A stretch of DNA of 27,859 bases from Butyrivibrio sp. (GCA_017996845.1 JAGOGF010000022.1:1-27859); one strand, 5' to 3'; positions 1 to 7,188 are shown, counted from the stretch's first letter. The notes: generated by a model not told the origin, from the letters alone. Translations and numbers: made by a program.

Positions 1-315
1 AAAAGGCAGCTTGCCAAAGAACTCCTTATCCGTCTGGAAGAAGCGGTTCCCGCTTTTCAAAACAGGCTGACTGTTCTGGATGTATGGACACCTGTGACCT
101 ACCAGCGCTTCTGCAATGCTTATCATAATTCCTATATGAGTTTTATTACAACGAAAAAAGCTAAAAGCAGGCAGATTCCCGGCGTACTAAAAAAACTTCC
201 GAATGTAATGCTGGCCAGTCAATGGCTGATGGGTTCCGGCGGACTTCCGTCTGCTGCTGCAACAGGGCGATTCGCCGCTTATCGCATCTGCAAACAAGAG
301 CATCTTCCAGTTTGA
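1..315 (+). CDS. FAD-dependent oxidoreductase, phytoene desaturase-like, C-terminal fragment
   Basis: The reading frame is open from the first base of the window to the TGA at 313-315, so only about the last 104 residues are present. The visible end carries a WTPVTYQRF segment and then GSGGLPSAAATGRFAAYRI. That pattern matches the C-terminal FAD-contacting tail of the CrtI/phytoene-dehydrogenase-like NAD(P)/FAD oxidoreductases, where a Gly-rich turn and the TGR..A helix close over the flavin. The substrate cannot be told from this piece. In Clostridia this family is usually annotated only as NAD(P)/FAD-dependent oxidoreductase. The internal start codons are not real starts; the gene begins upstream of the window. 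Confidence 0.75.
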   Translation, partial: KRQLAKELLIRLEEAVPAFQNRLTVLDVWTPVTYQRFCNAYHNSYMSFITTKKAKSRQIPGVLKKLPNVMLASQWLMGSGGLPSAAATGRFAAYRICKQEHLPV

Positions 316-349
316 CTGCACATTGCGGGGCCTGCTGTTTTTGCAACCA

Positions 350-387
350 CCGGTAGCATTTTTGCAACCGGCAATTGATTCTTTTTT
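350..387 (+). terminator. Possible weak terminator of the oxidoreductase gene
   Basis: CCGGT at 350-354 pairs with ACCGG at 367-371, and a seven-base T-rich run follows at 381-387. The loop is 12 bases and the T run lies about ten bases from the stem, so this is weaker than a standard intrinsic terminator. An 11-base direct repeat TTTTTGCAACC also overlaps this stretch. Confidence 0.3.
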
Positions 388-460
388 CCTGCAGTCCCTG
401 TTATCATAAAATCATACTTTTACATTTTCTTTTTAACCAAACAAAAAAGGAGCATAGAAT

Positions 461-1129
461 ATGACATTATCCGATAAACTGCAGCTGCTGCGTAAAACAA
501 ACGCTATGACACAGGATATTCTGGCTGAAAAGCTGGGTGTTTCCCGTCAGGCTATTGCAAAATGGGAAAGCGGTATGGCTTATCCCGATATCATGAACCT
601 GATCGGTTTAAGCGAGTTATTCCACATCACGATCGACTACCTTGTAAAAGACAATTCCTGTGAAAAGGTAATCTTACGCCCGGAAGACATTGATCTGGAT
701 GCACTTATTACCTTCAAATTGGATGCAAGCAGAAATACTTACGCCGGTTATGCAGATACGGTTCCCTCCTGCAGACCCGGATCTCATGATTATCAATTTC
801 AGTCGGAAGATTTTCTGTATTATGATTCCTGGTTTGGCGGAGAACGCTTCACCGGTGAGGAAATGATCTGGAAATCAGATGTTCCGCTTTATTCCATGAA
901 CTACTTTGGCCGCACTCTGGATGATAAGTTCAGTGGGGACTTTCTGAAAGAAGCCCTCCGCCTTGGAAGCGAAGATCTTCCCTACCGTGGTCCGGAATAT
1001 TATCAGGCCGGCGAATATACTTATAAAAATAAAGTGGTGGGAAAAATAGCCTGGTTTCAGGGTTTTGAAGAAATCTATTGCCAGAATAATTTGGTTTATG
1101 AGTGTACCTATCATGGTGGGATACTCTGA
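461..1129 (+). CDS. XRE-family transcriptional regulator with DUF5680-like C-terminal domain
   Basis: A 222-residue cytosolic DNA-binding protein. Residues about 6-60 form a Cro/C1-type helix-turn-helix, with the recognition region LGVSRQAIAKWESG and the usual downstream YPDIMNLIGLSELF. The rest (about 75-222) matches the DUF5680 layout often fused to XRE domains in Clostridia: an ITFKLDASRNTYAG start, a D.WFGGE..GEE.IW centre and a final Y.G.IL. That domain is presumed to sense a ligand or partner, but its function is not established. The start is supported by AAGGAG eight bases upstream of the ATG. It is a single gene, convergent with the AraC gene, and shares the hairpin at 1155-1186 with it. 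Target genes are unknown. Confidence 0.85.
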   Translation: MTLSDKLQLLRKTNAMTQDILAEKLGVSRQAIAKWESGMAYPDIMNLIGLSELFHITIDYLVKDNSCEKVILRPEDIDLDALITFKLDASRNTYAGYADTVPSCRPGSHDYQFQSEDFLYYDSWFGGERFTGEEMIWKSDVPLYSMNYFGRTLDDKFSGDFLKEALRLGSEDLPYRGPEYYQAGEYTYKNKVVGKIAWFQGFEEIYCQNNLVYECTYHGGIL

Positions 1130-1154
1130 TCAGATATTCGATATTGCAAAGAAA

Positions 1155-1186
1155 CAGGCATTTGCTATTTATCCTGCAAATGCCTG
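1155..1186. terminator. Hairpin between convergent genes, probable bidirectional terminator
   Basis: A perfect 11-bp inverted repeat (CAGGCATTTGC / GCAAATGCCTG, loop of ten) lies between the stop of the XRE gene at 1129 and the stop of the AraC gene at 1200. T-rich sequence follows on the minus strand (TTTCTTTG) and is weaker on the plus strand. Position between two convergent stops supports a terminator role. Confidence 0.65.
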
Positions 1187-1199
1187 CTCTTACCTTATC

Positions 1200-2078
1200 C
1201 TATTTTGCCTTAACTGCTTTCATTTCAATATATCCGCGTTCTCCGCGCGGTTCGAGCTGGATCCTGGGATTTTCACTGTCCCACTGATAGCCGATTACTG
1301 CCGGATCATATTGATCCATGGCATGCTGCACCGCAGTGATTGCTTCACAGTAATCCTCTTCTCGAAACGGTTCTCCCTGGAACATGAGATAATCCGCCTC
1401 CGGCAGAGTAATACAGTCAAAGCCATCCGGAATCACACCATCATAGTCTTCCGGCACCTCAACCCCCTGAACATATTCTGAGGTATTCTCACTTCTGTAC
1501 TGCAGCGGCAGCCACAAGCAGACAGGTTCTCTGCAAAGAGAATCCATGCTGGTCAAAATCCCCCATACATCACATCCGACTTCCTCACAATAGGCAAAGT
1601 ATTCGGTTGCCCTGATTCCTCTCTTAATCAGAACCTTACGCACAGGTTTATGAATAATCTGAATAAAAATACTTTGTACCGTTTCCATAGCAGACACTTC
1701 CTTTCTGAGCTCTTTGAATTTTACGCCATAAGGAATGAACAGACGAATCGGAACCGGGTGAATCGCATAAGTACCGGGGTTACACCCAAACTCGCGGTAA
1801 AATGCTCTCTGATACCCGTCCACGCTGCAAAACCCCATTTGATAAGCAATATCGATCACTTTACAACTATCTGCCTTAAGCTGCTGTGCAGATCTTGAGA
1901 GTTTCAGTTTGCGAATATAATCTGCAGGGGTCAGACCCGTATACTGTTTGAACAGGCGATATGAATACCATGGTGAAAACATGGAAATACCTGCCAGATC
2001 TCCCAGTGTGATCTCCTGCATCAAATGTGCCTCGATGTAATCCTGCATGCGTTGAACTGCCAGTATCTGTTCCTTCAT
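1200..2078 (-). CDS. AraC-family regulator with GyrI-like effector-binding domain
   Basis: A 292-residue regulator. Residues about 1-105 hold the two AraC helix-turn-helix motifs at the N terminus (EITLGDLAGISMFSPWYSYRLFK and IDIAYQMGFCSVDGYQRAFYREFG..P). Residues about 128-290 resemble the GyrI-like/AraC effector-binding fold that binds hydrophobic or cationic small molecules, as in the Rob and BmrR group. The N-terminal placement of the HTH is the usual order for this subgroup. The start is well supported by AAGGAGGT six bases before the ATG at 2078. It lies 78 bases downstream of a stand-alone GyrI-like gene on the same strand, so both may answer the same ligand. The two genes may share a transcript, or the AraC gene may use a weak promoter in the gap (GAGACA, 18 bases, TACAAT). 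Confidence 0.85.
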   Translation of the reverse strand: MKEQILAVQRMQDYIEAHLMQEITLGDLAGISMFSPWYSYRLFKQYTGLTPADYIRKLKLSRSAQQLKADSCKVIDIAYQMGFCSVDGYQRAFYREFGCNPGTYAIHPVPIRLFIPYGVKFKELRKEVSAMETVQSIFIQIIHKPVRKVLIKRGIRATEYFAYCEEVGCDVWGILTSMDSLCREPVCLWLPLQYRSENTSEYVQGVEVPEDYDGVIPDGFDCITLPEADYLMFQGEPFREEDYCEAITAVQHAMDQYDPAVIGYQWDSENPRIQLEPRGERGYIEMKAVKAK

Positions 2079-2156
2079 CCTCTCACCTCCTTATAAGCGT
2101 ATTGTACAAAAGAGCAGATCGGACTGTCTCGACTTATTTTGCCATTCTGGCGTTTA

Positions 2157-2792
2157 TCAATCCGCCTTTCTGATTGGATGCCGAATAACCGTCTTCCACC
2201 TTGCAGGCTCTACTTTTCTGGCATCTGACAGATATATCTCATGATGCAGACGTTCATCTGTAAAATCTGGCACATAACCCATTTCTGACAAATAGTTATC
2301 CATAAGTGCAATGCTTCCGGGTTCTGTATCAAAGGGTCCGATATGCATCATTTGTACGCAAAGTCCCTCCGTGATTGTCCTGTATTCTACCATTGAATAA
2401 TCCTGTTTTTTCTTTTCCCCTGCCTCACTGACCGCCCACTGAACATCCTCTTTAGTCACAAAATCCGGCAATCTGATAACGGAAATCCACTGAAGCTGTT
2501 CCTTATGTTTATAATCAAAACCCATGATGCCCTCCTGCCACCAGAACCCCTCCAGCGGCGGAACCACATAATCATAAAATCCTTCTATCTGATGACTTCC
2601 TTTTTTGCTCATCTTAATCGTAAAGGCTGTGCCATACAAAAGCGCAATCGCTTTTTTATATGCTCCACCCTCTTCATTGGGATCTCCCGTTCCTTTCACT
2701 GAAATAAACTTCATCTCAGGAACCTGAATCATCTCCGGCTTATTTCCCGGAAGATAAAATTCCCTGTACTCTTTTTTGTAATCAAATGCCAT
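2157..2792 (-). CDS. GyrI-like small-molecule-binding protein
   Basis: A 211-residue soluble protein of the stand-alone GyrI-like family, which starts with YKKEYREFY..GNKPEMI.VPEMKF and continues with a G.GDPNEEGGAYKKAIALLYG segment and a GFWWQEG centre. Members bind small hydrophobic molecules, and some are reported to hydrolyse cyclopropane-containing toxins; whether this one is an enzyme is unknown. The start at 2792 is chosen because AGAAAGGAG sits about nine bases upstream. The longer reading from 2873 has no ribosome binding site and adds residues that do not resemble the family. It precedes the AraC gene on the same strand, which suggests a sensor-plus-binding-protein pair. Confidence 0.8.
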   Translation of the reverse strand: MAFDYKKEYREFYLPGNKPEMIQVPEMKFISVKGTGDPNEEGGAYKKAIALLYGTAFTIKMSKKGSHQIEGFYDYVVPPLEGFWWQEGIMGFDYKHKEQLQWISVIRLPDFVTKEDVQWAVSEAGEKKKQDYSMVEYRTITEGLCVQMMHIGPFDTEPGSIALMDNYLSEMGYVPDFTDERLHHEIYLSDARKVEPARWKTVIRHPIRKAD

Positions 2793-2926
2793 TGCTGTAT
2801 ACTCCTTTCTATGGTCTTTTTTCTGCCTGAAAACATTATTTGTATCTTTTGTCTTTCTGATTGCAAAAGCCAATACCGCTCTGTAAATATATATTTGTTT
2901 GATATAATGAGAGGATAACAGTCTGA

Positions 2927-2948
2927 ATATGACACCTGTATGTCATAT
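2927..2948. promoter_or_regulatory. 22-bp inverted repeat, possible operator
   Basis: ATATGACA and TGTCATAT are perfect 8-bp arms separated by CCTGTA. The site lies about 135 bases upstream of the GyrI-like start. There is no T run on either side, so it is more like a protein-binding dyad than a terminator. No assignment to a regulator can be made. Confidence 0.35.
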
Positions 2949-3034
2949 AAATGATTGTTTATTTTATTATATCATTATTGCAGAATATTTTGTGTTTGAG
3001 CAACTGCTTTTGATCGGAAAATCATCCATCAATA

Positions 3035-3071
3035 CAAAAAATCCCGTAACAGCTTTCGCCATTATCGGGAT
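3035..3071 (-). terminator. Intrinsic terminator of the amt operon
   Basis: On the minus strand ATCCCG pairs with CGGGAT, and an inner seven-pair helix is closed by a GAAA tetraloop. Six T residues follow directly. It lies 43 bases after the stop of the Amt-PII gene. This is a textbook rho-independent terminator. Confidence 0.9.
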
Positions 3072-3113
3072 CTTTGTGTGTTCTATAATCATGAAATTCT
3101 TATTTGAAAAGGA

Positions 3114-5165
3114 TTACTCATCTGTATCCTGTAATGCGTCAAATCCCTCTTCGCCGGTACGGACTTTGATAACATTTTCTACATCATATACGAAAATCTT
3201 GCCATCGCCGATATGTCCGGTGTAAAGAATTGCCTTTGCAGTATCAATAACCTTTCTGACCGGAACTGTTGCTACTACAATTTCAACCTGCACTTTCGGG
3301 AGAAGGCTCATCTCTACTTCAACGCCTCTGTAATACTCCGGTTTTCCTTTCTGAATGCCACAGCCAAGCACCTGTGTCACTGTCATACCGGTAATACCAA
3401 TCTTGTTCATTGCAATTTTCAAAGCTTCAAATTTACTCTGCTTTGTAATGATATCAATCTTTGTAATCTTTACATCTGATCCGACCGTAACTGCCGGTTT
3501 GGAAATAAGTTCGACCGGAACCGCCTGATCAATACCAACTGAAGCCTCTTTTGCAGGTGCTGCCGGCTTCATATTGGATTTCTTATTCCAGTTAAATCTT
3601 GCAAGCTGTTTGATCTCACAATTATCTTCTGAATAGAAATCCAGTTCAGAAACGGTAAGTGCCTGATCCGGATATGCAAGGACTCCCATTTCGGGAATAT
3701 CCAGTCCTGCCAGTTCATCTTCCGGACTGACTCTGAGTCCCCAGAATTTATCAAGTACCCTGAAGAAAATGTAAGATACACCAAAACCCCAGACGATCAG
3801 CACCAGAACAGCTATGAGCTGCGCTGCAAACTGAGAAGGGTCTCCATATAACAGACCTGCAACGCCTCCCTTTACTCCATTTAACCCATCACCATAGGTA
3901 CCATCTGCAAAAATGCCGAGCGAAATGACACCCCAAACACCATTGACACAGTGAACCGAAATCGCACCTACCGGGTCATCCAGTTTCAGCTTATTCTCTA
4001 CAAAAGGTACTGCCAGGCATACCAGGAGTCCTGCAATCAGACCAATCACAAATGCCGAAATCCCATTTACAAATGCGCAGGGTGCTGTAATCGCAACCAG
4101 TCCTGCCAATGTACCATTCGCTGTCATAGATGGATCCGGCTTGCCAAATTTGATCCACATATACATCATTGCTGCAAAGCCGCCGATCGCACCTGCGATC
4201 ATGGTATTTGTTGCCACAACGGACAATCTGAAATCAGACGAATTCAGTGTAGAACCTGCATTAAAGGAGAACCAGCAGAAGAACAGAACGATCGTTCCAA
4301 TAATTGCCATTGGAATATTATGTCCCGGGAAAGCCTTTGCAGTACCATCTTTTTTAAACTTCCCAATTCTGGGCCCGATTACGATTGCACCAGAAAGTGC
4401 AATCATACCACCCATGGAATGCACCACTGCGGATCCTGCGAAATCAACTACGCCATGTCCGAGTCCAAAATTCTGTCCAAGGGTTGCCATCCAGCCACCA
4501 CCCCATACCCAGTTGCCAAAGAGTGGATACAGGAACATTGAAATAAAGAACGATGTAATGACAACTGCAGAATATTTAACACGCTCAGCCATGGAACCTG
4601 TGGGAATCGTAACGGTTGTATCCATAAACACCATCTGGAAAAAGAACAGTGCATAAATTCCCGCATCATATGTATTTCCAAGCAGAAATCCTTTATATCC
4701 CAGGATTCCACCAAGTCCGGGAATTGACAACATGGCATTGAGCGCCGCTCCGCCGCTTCCAAGTCCGGCTGCTCCGCCTGAACCACCAAACTGCAGTGCA
4801 AAACCAACCAGGAAATAACCAATTGCTCCTACCAAGAATACCATAAAGTTCATGGTCATGGTATGTGCTGCATTTTTTGCACGGCAGAACCCCGTCTCTA
4901 CCATTGCAAACCCGCATTGGAAAAAGAATACCATAAATGCGCAGATCATAACCCAGGTATAATTGGCACCAAAATATGCCTTGTTCGCAATTGTCGCAAC
5001 ATCAGTTAGTTGCTCGGAACCGGTAGTCGCTACATATGATGCCCCTGTCGGATCTGCGGGCCCCGCGACCGTTGTACCGATTGCCACTTTGTTGATAATG
5101 ATCAGCACCAGGATTGCTGCCAATACCATCAGCATTGGAATTACTTTTTTCGTTGTTGATTTCAT
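3114..5165 (-). CDS. amt: Ammonium channel fused to a C-terminal PII (GlnB/GlnK) domain
   Basis: A 683-residue membrane protein that joins an Amt/MEP/Rh channel (about 55-495) to a complete PII domain (about 566-676). Channel hallmarks include D241 in DFAGSAVVHSMGG, and pore histidines H249 and H405 (ISVHCVNGVWG). The Amt C-tail GLRVSPEDELAGLDIPEMG is present, followed by a linker of about 70 residues. The PII part keeps the T-loop GCGIQKGKPEYYRG (Q605; R613 matches the GlnK arginine that plugs AmtB), K624 in LPKV, and the ATP loop TGHIGDGKIF (649-658). At the usual uridylylated tyrosine (RGAEY in E. coli) the sequence reads RGVEV, so the tyrosine is replaced by V616. Residues 1-25 form a signal or first helix. 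GGAGGAG lies seven bases before the ATG. It is 18 bases downstream of a small membrane protein gene. Confidence 0.95.
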   Translation of the reverse strand: MKSTTKKVIPMLMVLAAILVLIIINKVAIGTTVAGPADPTGASYVATTGSEQLTDVATIANKAYFGANYTWVMICAFMVFFFQCGFAMVETGFCRAKNAAHTMTMNFMVFLVGAIGYFLVGFALQFGGSGGAAGLGSGGAALNAMLSIPGLGGILGYKGFLLGNTYDAGIYALFFFQMVFMDTTVTIPTGSMAERVKYSAVVITSFFISMFLYPLFGNWVWGGGWMATLGQNFGLGHGVVDFAGSAVVHSMGGMIALSGAIVIGPRIGKFKKDGTAKAFPGHNIPMAIIGTIVLFFCWFSFNAGSTLNSSDFRLSVVATNTMIAGAIGGFAAMMYMWIKFGKPDPSMTANGTLAGLVAITAPCAFVNGISAFVIGLIAGLLVCLAVPFVENKLKLDDPVGAISVHCVNGVWGVISLGIFADGTYGDGLNGVKGGVAGLLYGDPSQFAAQLIAVLVLIVWGFGVSYIFFRVLDKFWGLRVSPEDELAGLDIPEMGVLAYPDQALTVSELDFYSEDNCEIKQLARFNWNKKSNMKPAAPAKEASVGIDQAVPVELISKPAVTVGSDVKITKIDIITKQSKFEALKIAMNKIGITGMTVTQVLGCGIQKGKPEYYRGVEVEMSLLPKVQVEIVVATVPVRKVIDTAKAILYTGHIGDGKIFVYDVENVIKVRTGEEGFDALQDTDE

Positions 5166-5183
5166 AATATTACTCCTCCGATT

Positions 5184-5468
5184 TTATTTTATAAAATTGC
5201 GAAACGAAAAATTTGACGTTGGTTTGTATACCTCAACTTTTAACTTTCTGACTGCAAAAAAATATCGAAAGCCAAGATATATTACCAATAGTCCGAAAAC
5301 CACTCCGTGAACCGGATTGTTCAGAACTGTAAACTGAATGCCGTAAACCATGCTGTAAATACAGAACAGAGAACCCATAAAAATGATTACAACCGAAAAT
5401 ACTGTAAGCGCAAGAATCACAAGTCTTTTATTTCCTGCAACCATTTGTGCGCTACTATTTCCCTGCAT
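5184..5468 (-). CDS. Small two-helix membrane protein preceding amt
   Basis: A 94-residue protein I do not recognise. It has two clear membrane segments (about residues 15-38 and 52-72), a short polar N terminus, and a basic C-terminal tail (VRKLKVEVYKPTSN). The ATG at 5468 is preferred over an upstream codon at 5501 because AGGAGGT lies six bases before it, and the longer form would translate the ribosome binding site itself. It is first in the operon, with an 18-base gap to Amt-PII, and is transcribed from the 5634-5662 promoter. The tight coupling suggests that it assembles with, or modulates, the channel. That role is inference from position only. Confidence 0.75.
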   Translation of the reverse strand: MQGNSSAQMVAGNKRLVILALTVFSVVIIFMGSLFCIYSMVYGIQFTVLNNPVHGVVFGLLVIYLGFRYFFAVRKLKVEVYKPTSNFSFRNFIK

Positions 5469-5496
5469 TTTCCCACCTCCTCTCTCCTTCTTTGAC

Positions 5497-5540
5497 AACA
5501 AAAAAGCACACGCAACGAATGAACTCTCCGTTGAGTGTGC
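5497..5540 (-). terminator. Second terminator hairpin in the amt leader, just before the first gene
   Basis: On the minus strand GCACAC pairs with GTGTGC, extended by CAACG/CGTTG with one mismatch between. A TTTTTTGTTGT tract follows. The hairpin ends about 20 bases before the ribosome binding site of the 94-residue protein, so it would stop transcription before the operon unless it is overridden. Confidence 0.75.
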
Positions 5541-5576
5541 TCAGCATCCAAAACACTTAAAAACTGCCAGAATTAC

Positions 5577-5624
5577 TTTAAAAAAACAAAAAGGGATATA
5601 AAGAAGTAATACGTCTTCATATCC
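5577..5624 (-). terminator. Terminator-like hairpin at the predicted 5' end of the amt transcript
   Basis: On the minus strand GGATATGAAGA pairs with TCTTTATATCC (11 pairs, one of them G-T), with a C-plus-T run of TTTTTGTTTTTTT after it. The stem begins only about two bases after the transcription start predicted from the 5634-5662 promoter. It could be a start-proximal attenuator, a 5' stabilising stem, or a terminator of upstream transcription. Confidence 0.6.
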
Positions 5625-5633
5625 TTGAGGTGA

Positions 5634-5662
5634 ATAATAGCACTAAGGTACTCATTCGTCAA
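5634..5662 (-). promoter_or_regulatory. Sigma-70-type promoter of the amt operon
   Basis: On the minus strand TTGACG (5657-5662) and TATTAT (5634-5639) are separated by exactly 17 bases. Predicted start is near 5625-5626, giving a leader of about 155 bases before the first ATG at 5468. No better promoter is visible between here and the upstream terminator. Confidence 0.75.
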
Positions 5663-5805
5663 TTCATTTTTTTAAATTAAATCCTAATTACATCTATTGT
5701 TATCCGCCTGATCTATCAGATTTGTATTTGCAAAAACCATCTGCCCTCTTTGCAGAAGAACACAAACGTACTATTGCTGCCATACCATTTTTTACGATTT
5801 TATTT
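5663..5805. other. Non-coding stretch upstream of the amt promoter
   Basis: Between the amt promoter and the terminator of the small-protein operon I see no open frame with a ribosome binding site, no tRNA and no known riboswitch pattern. A GlnR-type dyad is not evident. An upstream activator site could be hidden here. Confidence 0.4.
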
Positions 5806-5862
5806 TTATCCCGAAAAAGAAAAGAGCCAAAAGCTTAGTGATAGTAACAGCCTGTTGACTCT
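5806..5862 (-). terminator. Intrinsic terminator of the TfoX/DUF1801/NIF3-like operon
   Basis: On the minus strand AGAGTCAA pairs with TTGGCTCT across a roughly 24-base loop, and a T-rich tract (TTTCTTTTTC) follows. It lies 35 bases past the stop of the NIF3/CutA-like gene. Confidence 0.7.
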
Positions 5863-5897
5863 CTTTCTGATTAAATAGTATGCATTCAGACCCGCAC

Positions 5898-6230
5898 TTA
5901 TTCATAACTGTCATTCACCAGAGGCATAATATTATAAACCGGTTCTTCATACGGATGGATTTTTCGGATCATCCGTATCGCATCATTTACAAATTCTGTT
6001 TTGCATCTGACCTCTACCTGACATTCCTGGCCATAGCATATCTTCCCGACTTCGCCATCATAAGGCTGTGCCCCGTCTAACGGTCTCCAGTAACCGCTTA
6101 CCTGTATGACAGAAATGCAGTTATCATATTTACCGATGTGACATGCGCCTATGCTGTTCAGTCCATTCCGCAGTTCTTCCACGAAACTGATCGGAATATA
6201 TATTTCTATCTTCACTTCCCTGTATTCCAT
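5898..6230 (-). CDS. NIF3 C-terminal/CutA-like small protein
   Basis: A 110-residue soluble protein with a ferredoxin-like alpha-beta pattern. It resembles the stand-alone version of the YqfO/NIF3 middle domain, often annotated as divalent-cation-tolerance or NIF3-like. Supporting segments are VKIEIYIPISFVEELRNGL, IGKYDNC, GYWRPLDGAQPYDGEVG and the ending RKIHPYEEPVYNIMPL, with HPYEEP the characteristic family motif. Function is not known; the fold is related to PII and CutA trimers. The ATG at 6230 is chosen because GGGAG lies nine bases upstream and the similarity begins there. The extra 27 codons from 6311 overlap the upstream gene and have no family resemblance. It is last of three small genes and is followed by a terminator. 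Confidence 0.75.
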   Translation of the reverse strand: MEYREVKIEIYIPISFVEELRNGLNSIGACHIGKYDNCISVIQVSGYWRPLDGAQPYDGEVGKICYGQECQVEVRCKTEFVNDAIRMIRKIHPYEEPVYNIMPLVNDSYE

Positions 6231-6274
6231 TCTTCCATTCTCCCAGAAAAAAATTTTTTGTAAATCTATATTTA

Positions 6275-6616
6275 TCACAAAGTATCGGATCTGTACCGCG
6301 CAATTCTGCATATCAGACTCTCCGGCAGCGGCTGGTCCTTGGGAAACTGAATTGCACCCTTAGACGTTTTATAAGGACGCAGTTCTTCCTGAAAATGAAG
6401 AATGGGTCCCGGTGTCGGATAAAACCCGATATGGTTTTTAACCGCAGCAAAATATACCAGTACTTTTGCAGATTTAAACGCAGGCATATTGTAGGAAATA
6501 CATTCCTGCGCATCCGGAAGCGTTTCCCTTAAAAGTCTTCTCATCTGTTCCATTTTGGGCTGCATTTCAGAAGTACAATCTGCAATATATGCGTCGATTG
6601 TCAGATATTTTGTCAT
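6275..6616 (-). CDS. DUF1801 (YdhG/Fra-like) protein
   Basis: A 113-residue soluble protein. It begins TIDAYIADCTSEMQPKMEQMRRLLRETLPDAQECISYNMPAF, shows the GFYPTPGPI signature, then a YKTSKGAIQFP segment near the end. This is the classic DUF1801 pattern found in B. subtilis YdhG-type proteins, some of which are called intracellular iron chaperones. The biochemical role here is unproven. The start at 6616 has GGAGG six bases upstream; a longer frame from 6667 has a charged extension without a ribosome binding site. It sits between the TfoX-domain gene and the NIF3-like gene, all on the minus strand with gaps under 65 bases. Confidence 0.85.
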   Translation of the reverse strand: MTKYLTIDAYIADCTSEMQPKMEQMRRLLRETLPDAQECISYNMPAFKSAKVLVYFAAVKNHIGFYPTPGPILHFQEELRPYKTSKGAIQFPKDQPLPESLICRIARYRSDTL

Positions 6617-6676
6617 CCGCTTCCTCCGATCCCCATACTCCGGCATTTCTGCTTCCGGCTTGGGCACCCGATCCGA

Positions 6677-6955
6677 TTATAGTTTGTGCCGCTGATAAAA
6701 TTCTCTCAGGTCTGCCTTCACTTCCGTTGAAAGTTGGCTTTTCTTTACTCCTGTAATTGCACCCTCAAGCGCCTGCAATCTATGAATGCAAGCCGAGCTG
6801 TCGATCTGCTGTATCCGAAGCCACGCCTCTTTCGTCCCGGTCTGATGCAGATCATCCGCCGTCAGAATTCCCACTTCACGAAGCTGATTCTCCAATACCG
6901 GACCGATATTGGGTAAATCCGACAGTCGCGTTCCCTGCCCTTTATTTTGCTCCAT
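6677..6955 (-). CDS. TfoX/Sxy C-terminal-domain protein
   Basis: A 92-residue protein that consists of the TfoX C-terminal domain alone. The motif LSDLPNIGPVLENQLREVGI is the helix-hairpin-helix-like start of this domain, followed by TADDLHQTGTKEAWLRI and a helical end. In Proteobacteria the full-length Sxy/TfoX helps activate competence genes. Stand-alone C-terminal versions in Firmicutes have no assigned role and may simply bind nucleic acid or protein. AAAGGA lies about ten bases before the ATG. First gene of a three-gene operon; the 230 bases upstream contain no clear consensus promoter, although TATTATA-like sequence is present near 6990-7000. Confidence 0.85.
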   Translation of the reverse strand: MEQNKGQGTRLSDLPNIGPVLENQLREVGILTADDLHQTGTKEAWLRIQQIDSSACIHRLQALEGAITGVKKSQLSTEVKADLREFYQRHKL

Positions 6956-7188
6956 CTCTGTGCTGTCCTTTCTGATCTGTAATCACATCTTTATAATATC
7001 TCTATCTTAACATTCCTTTCCGCTCTGCGCTATGCAGAAATATCATCGGATAGAACATATCATGCAAAATATTCTGATGGAAAAGTATTACGGCAGCATA
7101 TGCGGTAAAAAAGATGCATTCCTGCAAGGCCCCTGAAATAAATCACTTTCTCTTTTTCATTCTCTGTCCTTTTGACGTTTTGTCAGAA

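Larger units (their letters stand above)
2793..3113. other. Intergenic stretch between the GyrI-like and amt genes
   Basis: This 321-base stretch holds the amt terminator (3041-3071) and an AT-rich 22-bp dyad (2927-2948). I see no convincing gene here. The open frame on the plus strand starting at 2929 has no ribosome binding site and runs antisense into amt. Confidence 0.6.

Noticed and set aside
2157..2873. Longer N terminus for the GyrI-like protein starting at 2873
   Set aside because: The extra 27 residues cover the ribosome binding site used by the ATG at 2792 and do not match the family.
2929..3225. 98-codon plus-strand open frame starting in the dyad upstream of the GyrI-like gene
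   Set aside because: Nearest purine run is about 15 bases away, and the frame crosses the amt terminator and the end of amt on the opposite strand.
3951..4656. Open frames of 171-196 codons on the plus strand inside amt
   Set aside because: They are antisense to a very well conserved channel gene, have Cys/His/Pro-rich or low-complexity translations and no ribosome binding site.
5470..5660. Glutamine riboswitch (glnA RNA) or T-box in the amt leader
   Set aside because: The conserved core sequences of either class are not visible; only plain terminator-like hairpins are present.
7032..7136. 34-codon plus-strand open frame in the gap before the MATE relic
   Set aside because: No ribosome binding site and no recognisable features; chance occurrence is likely.
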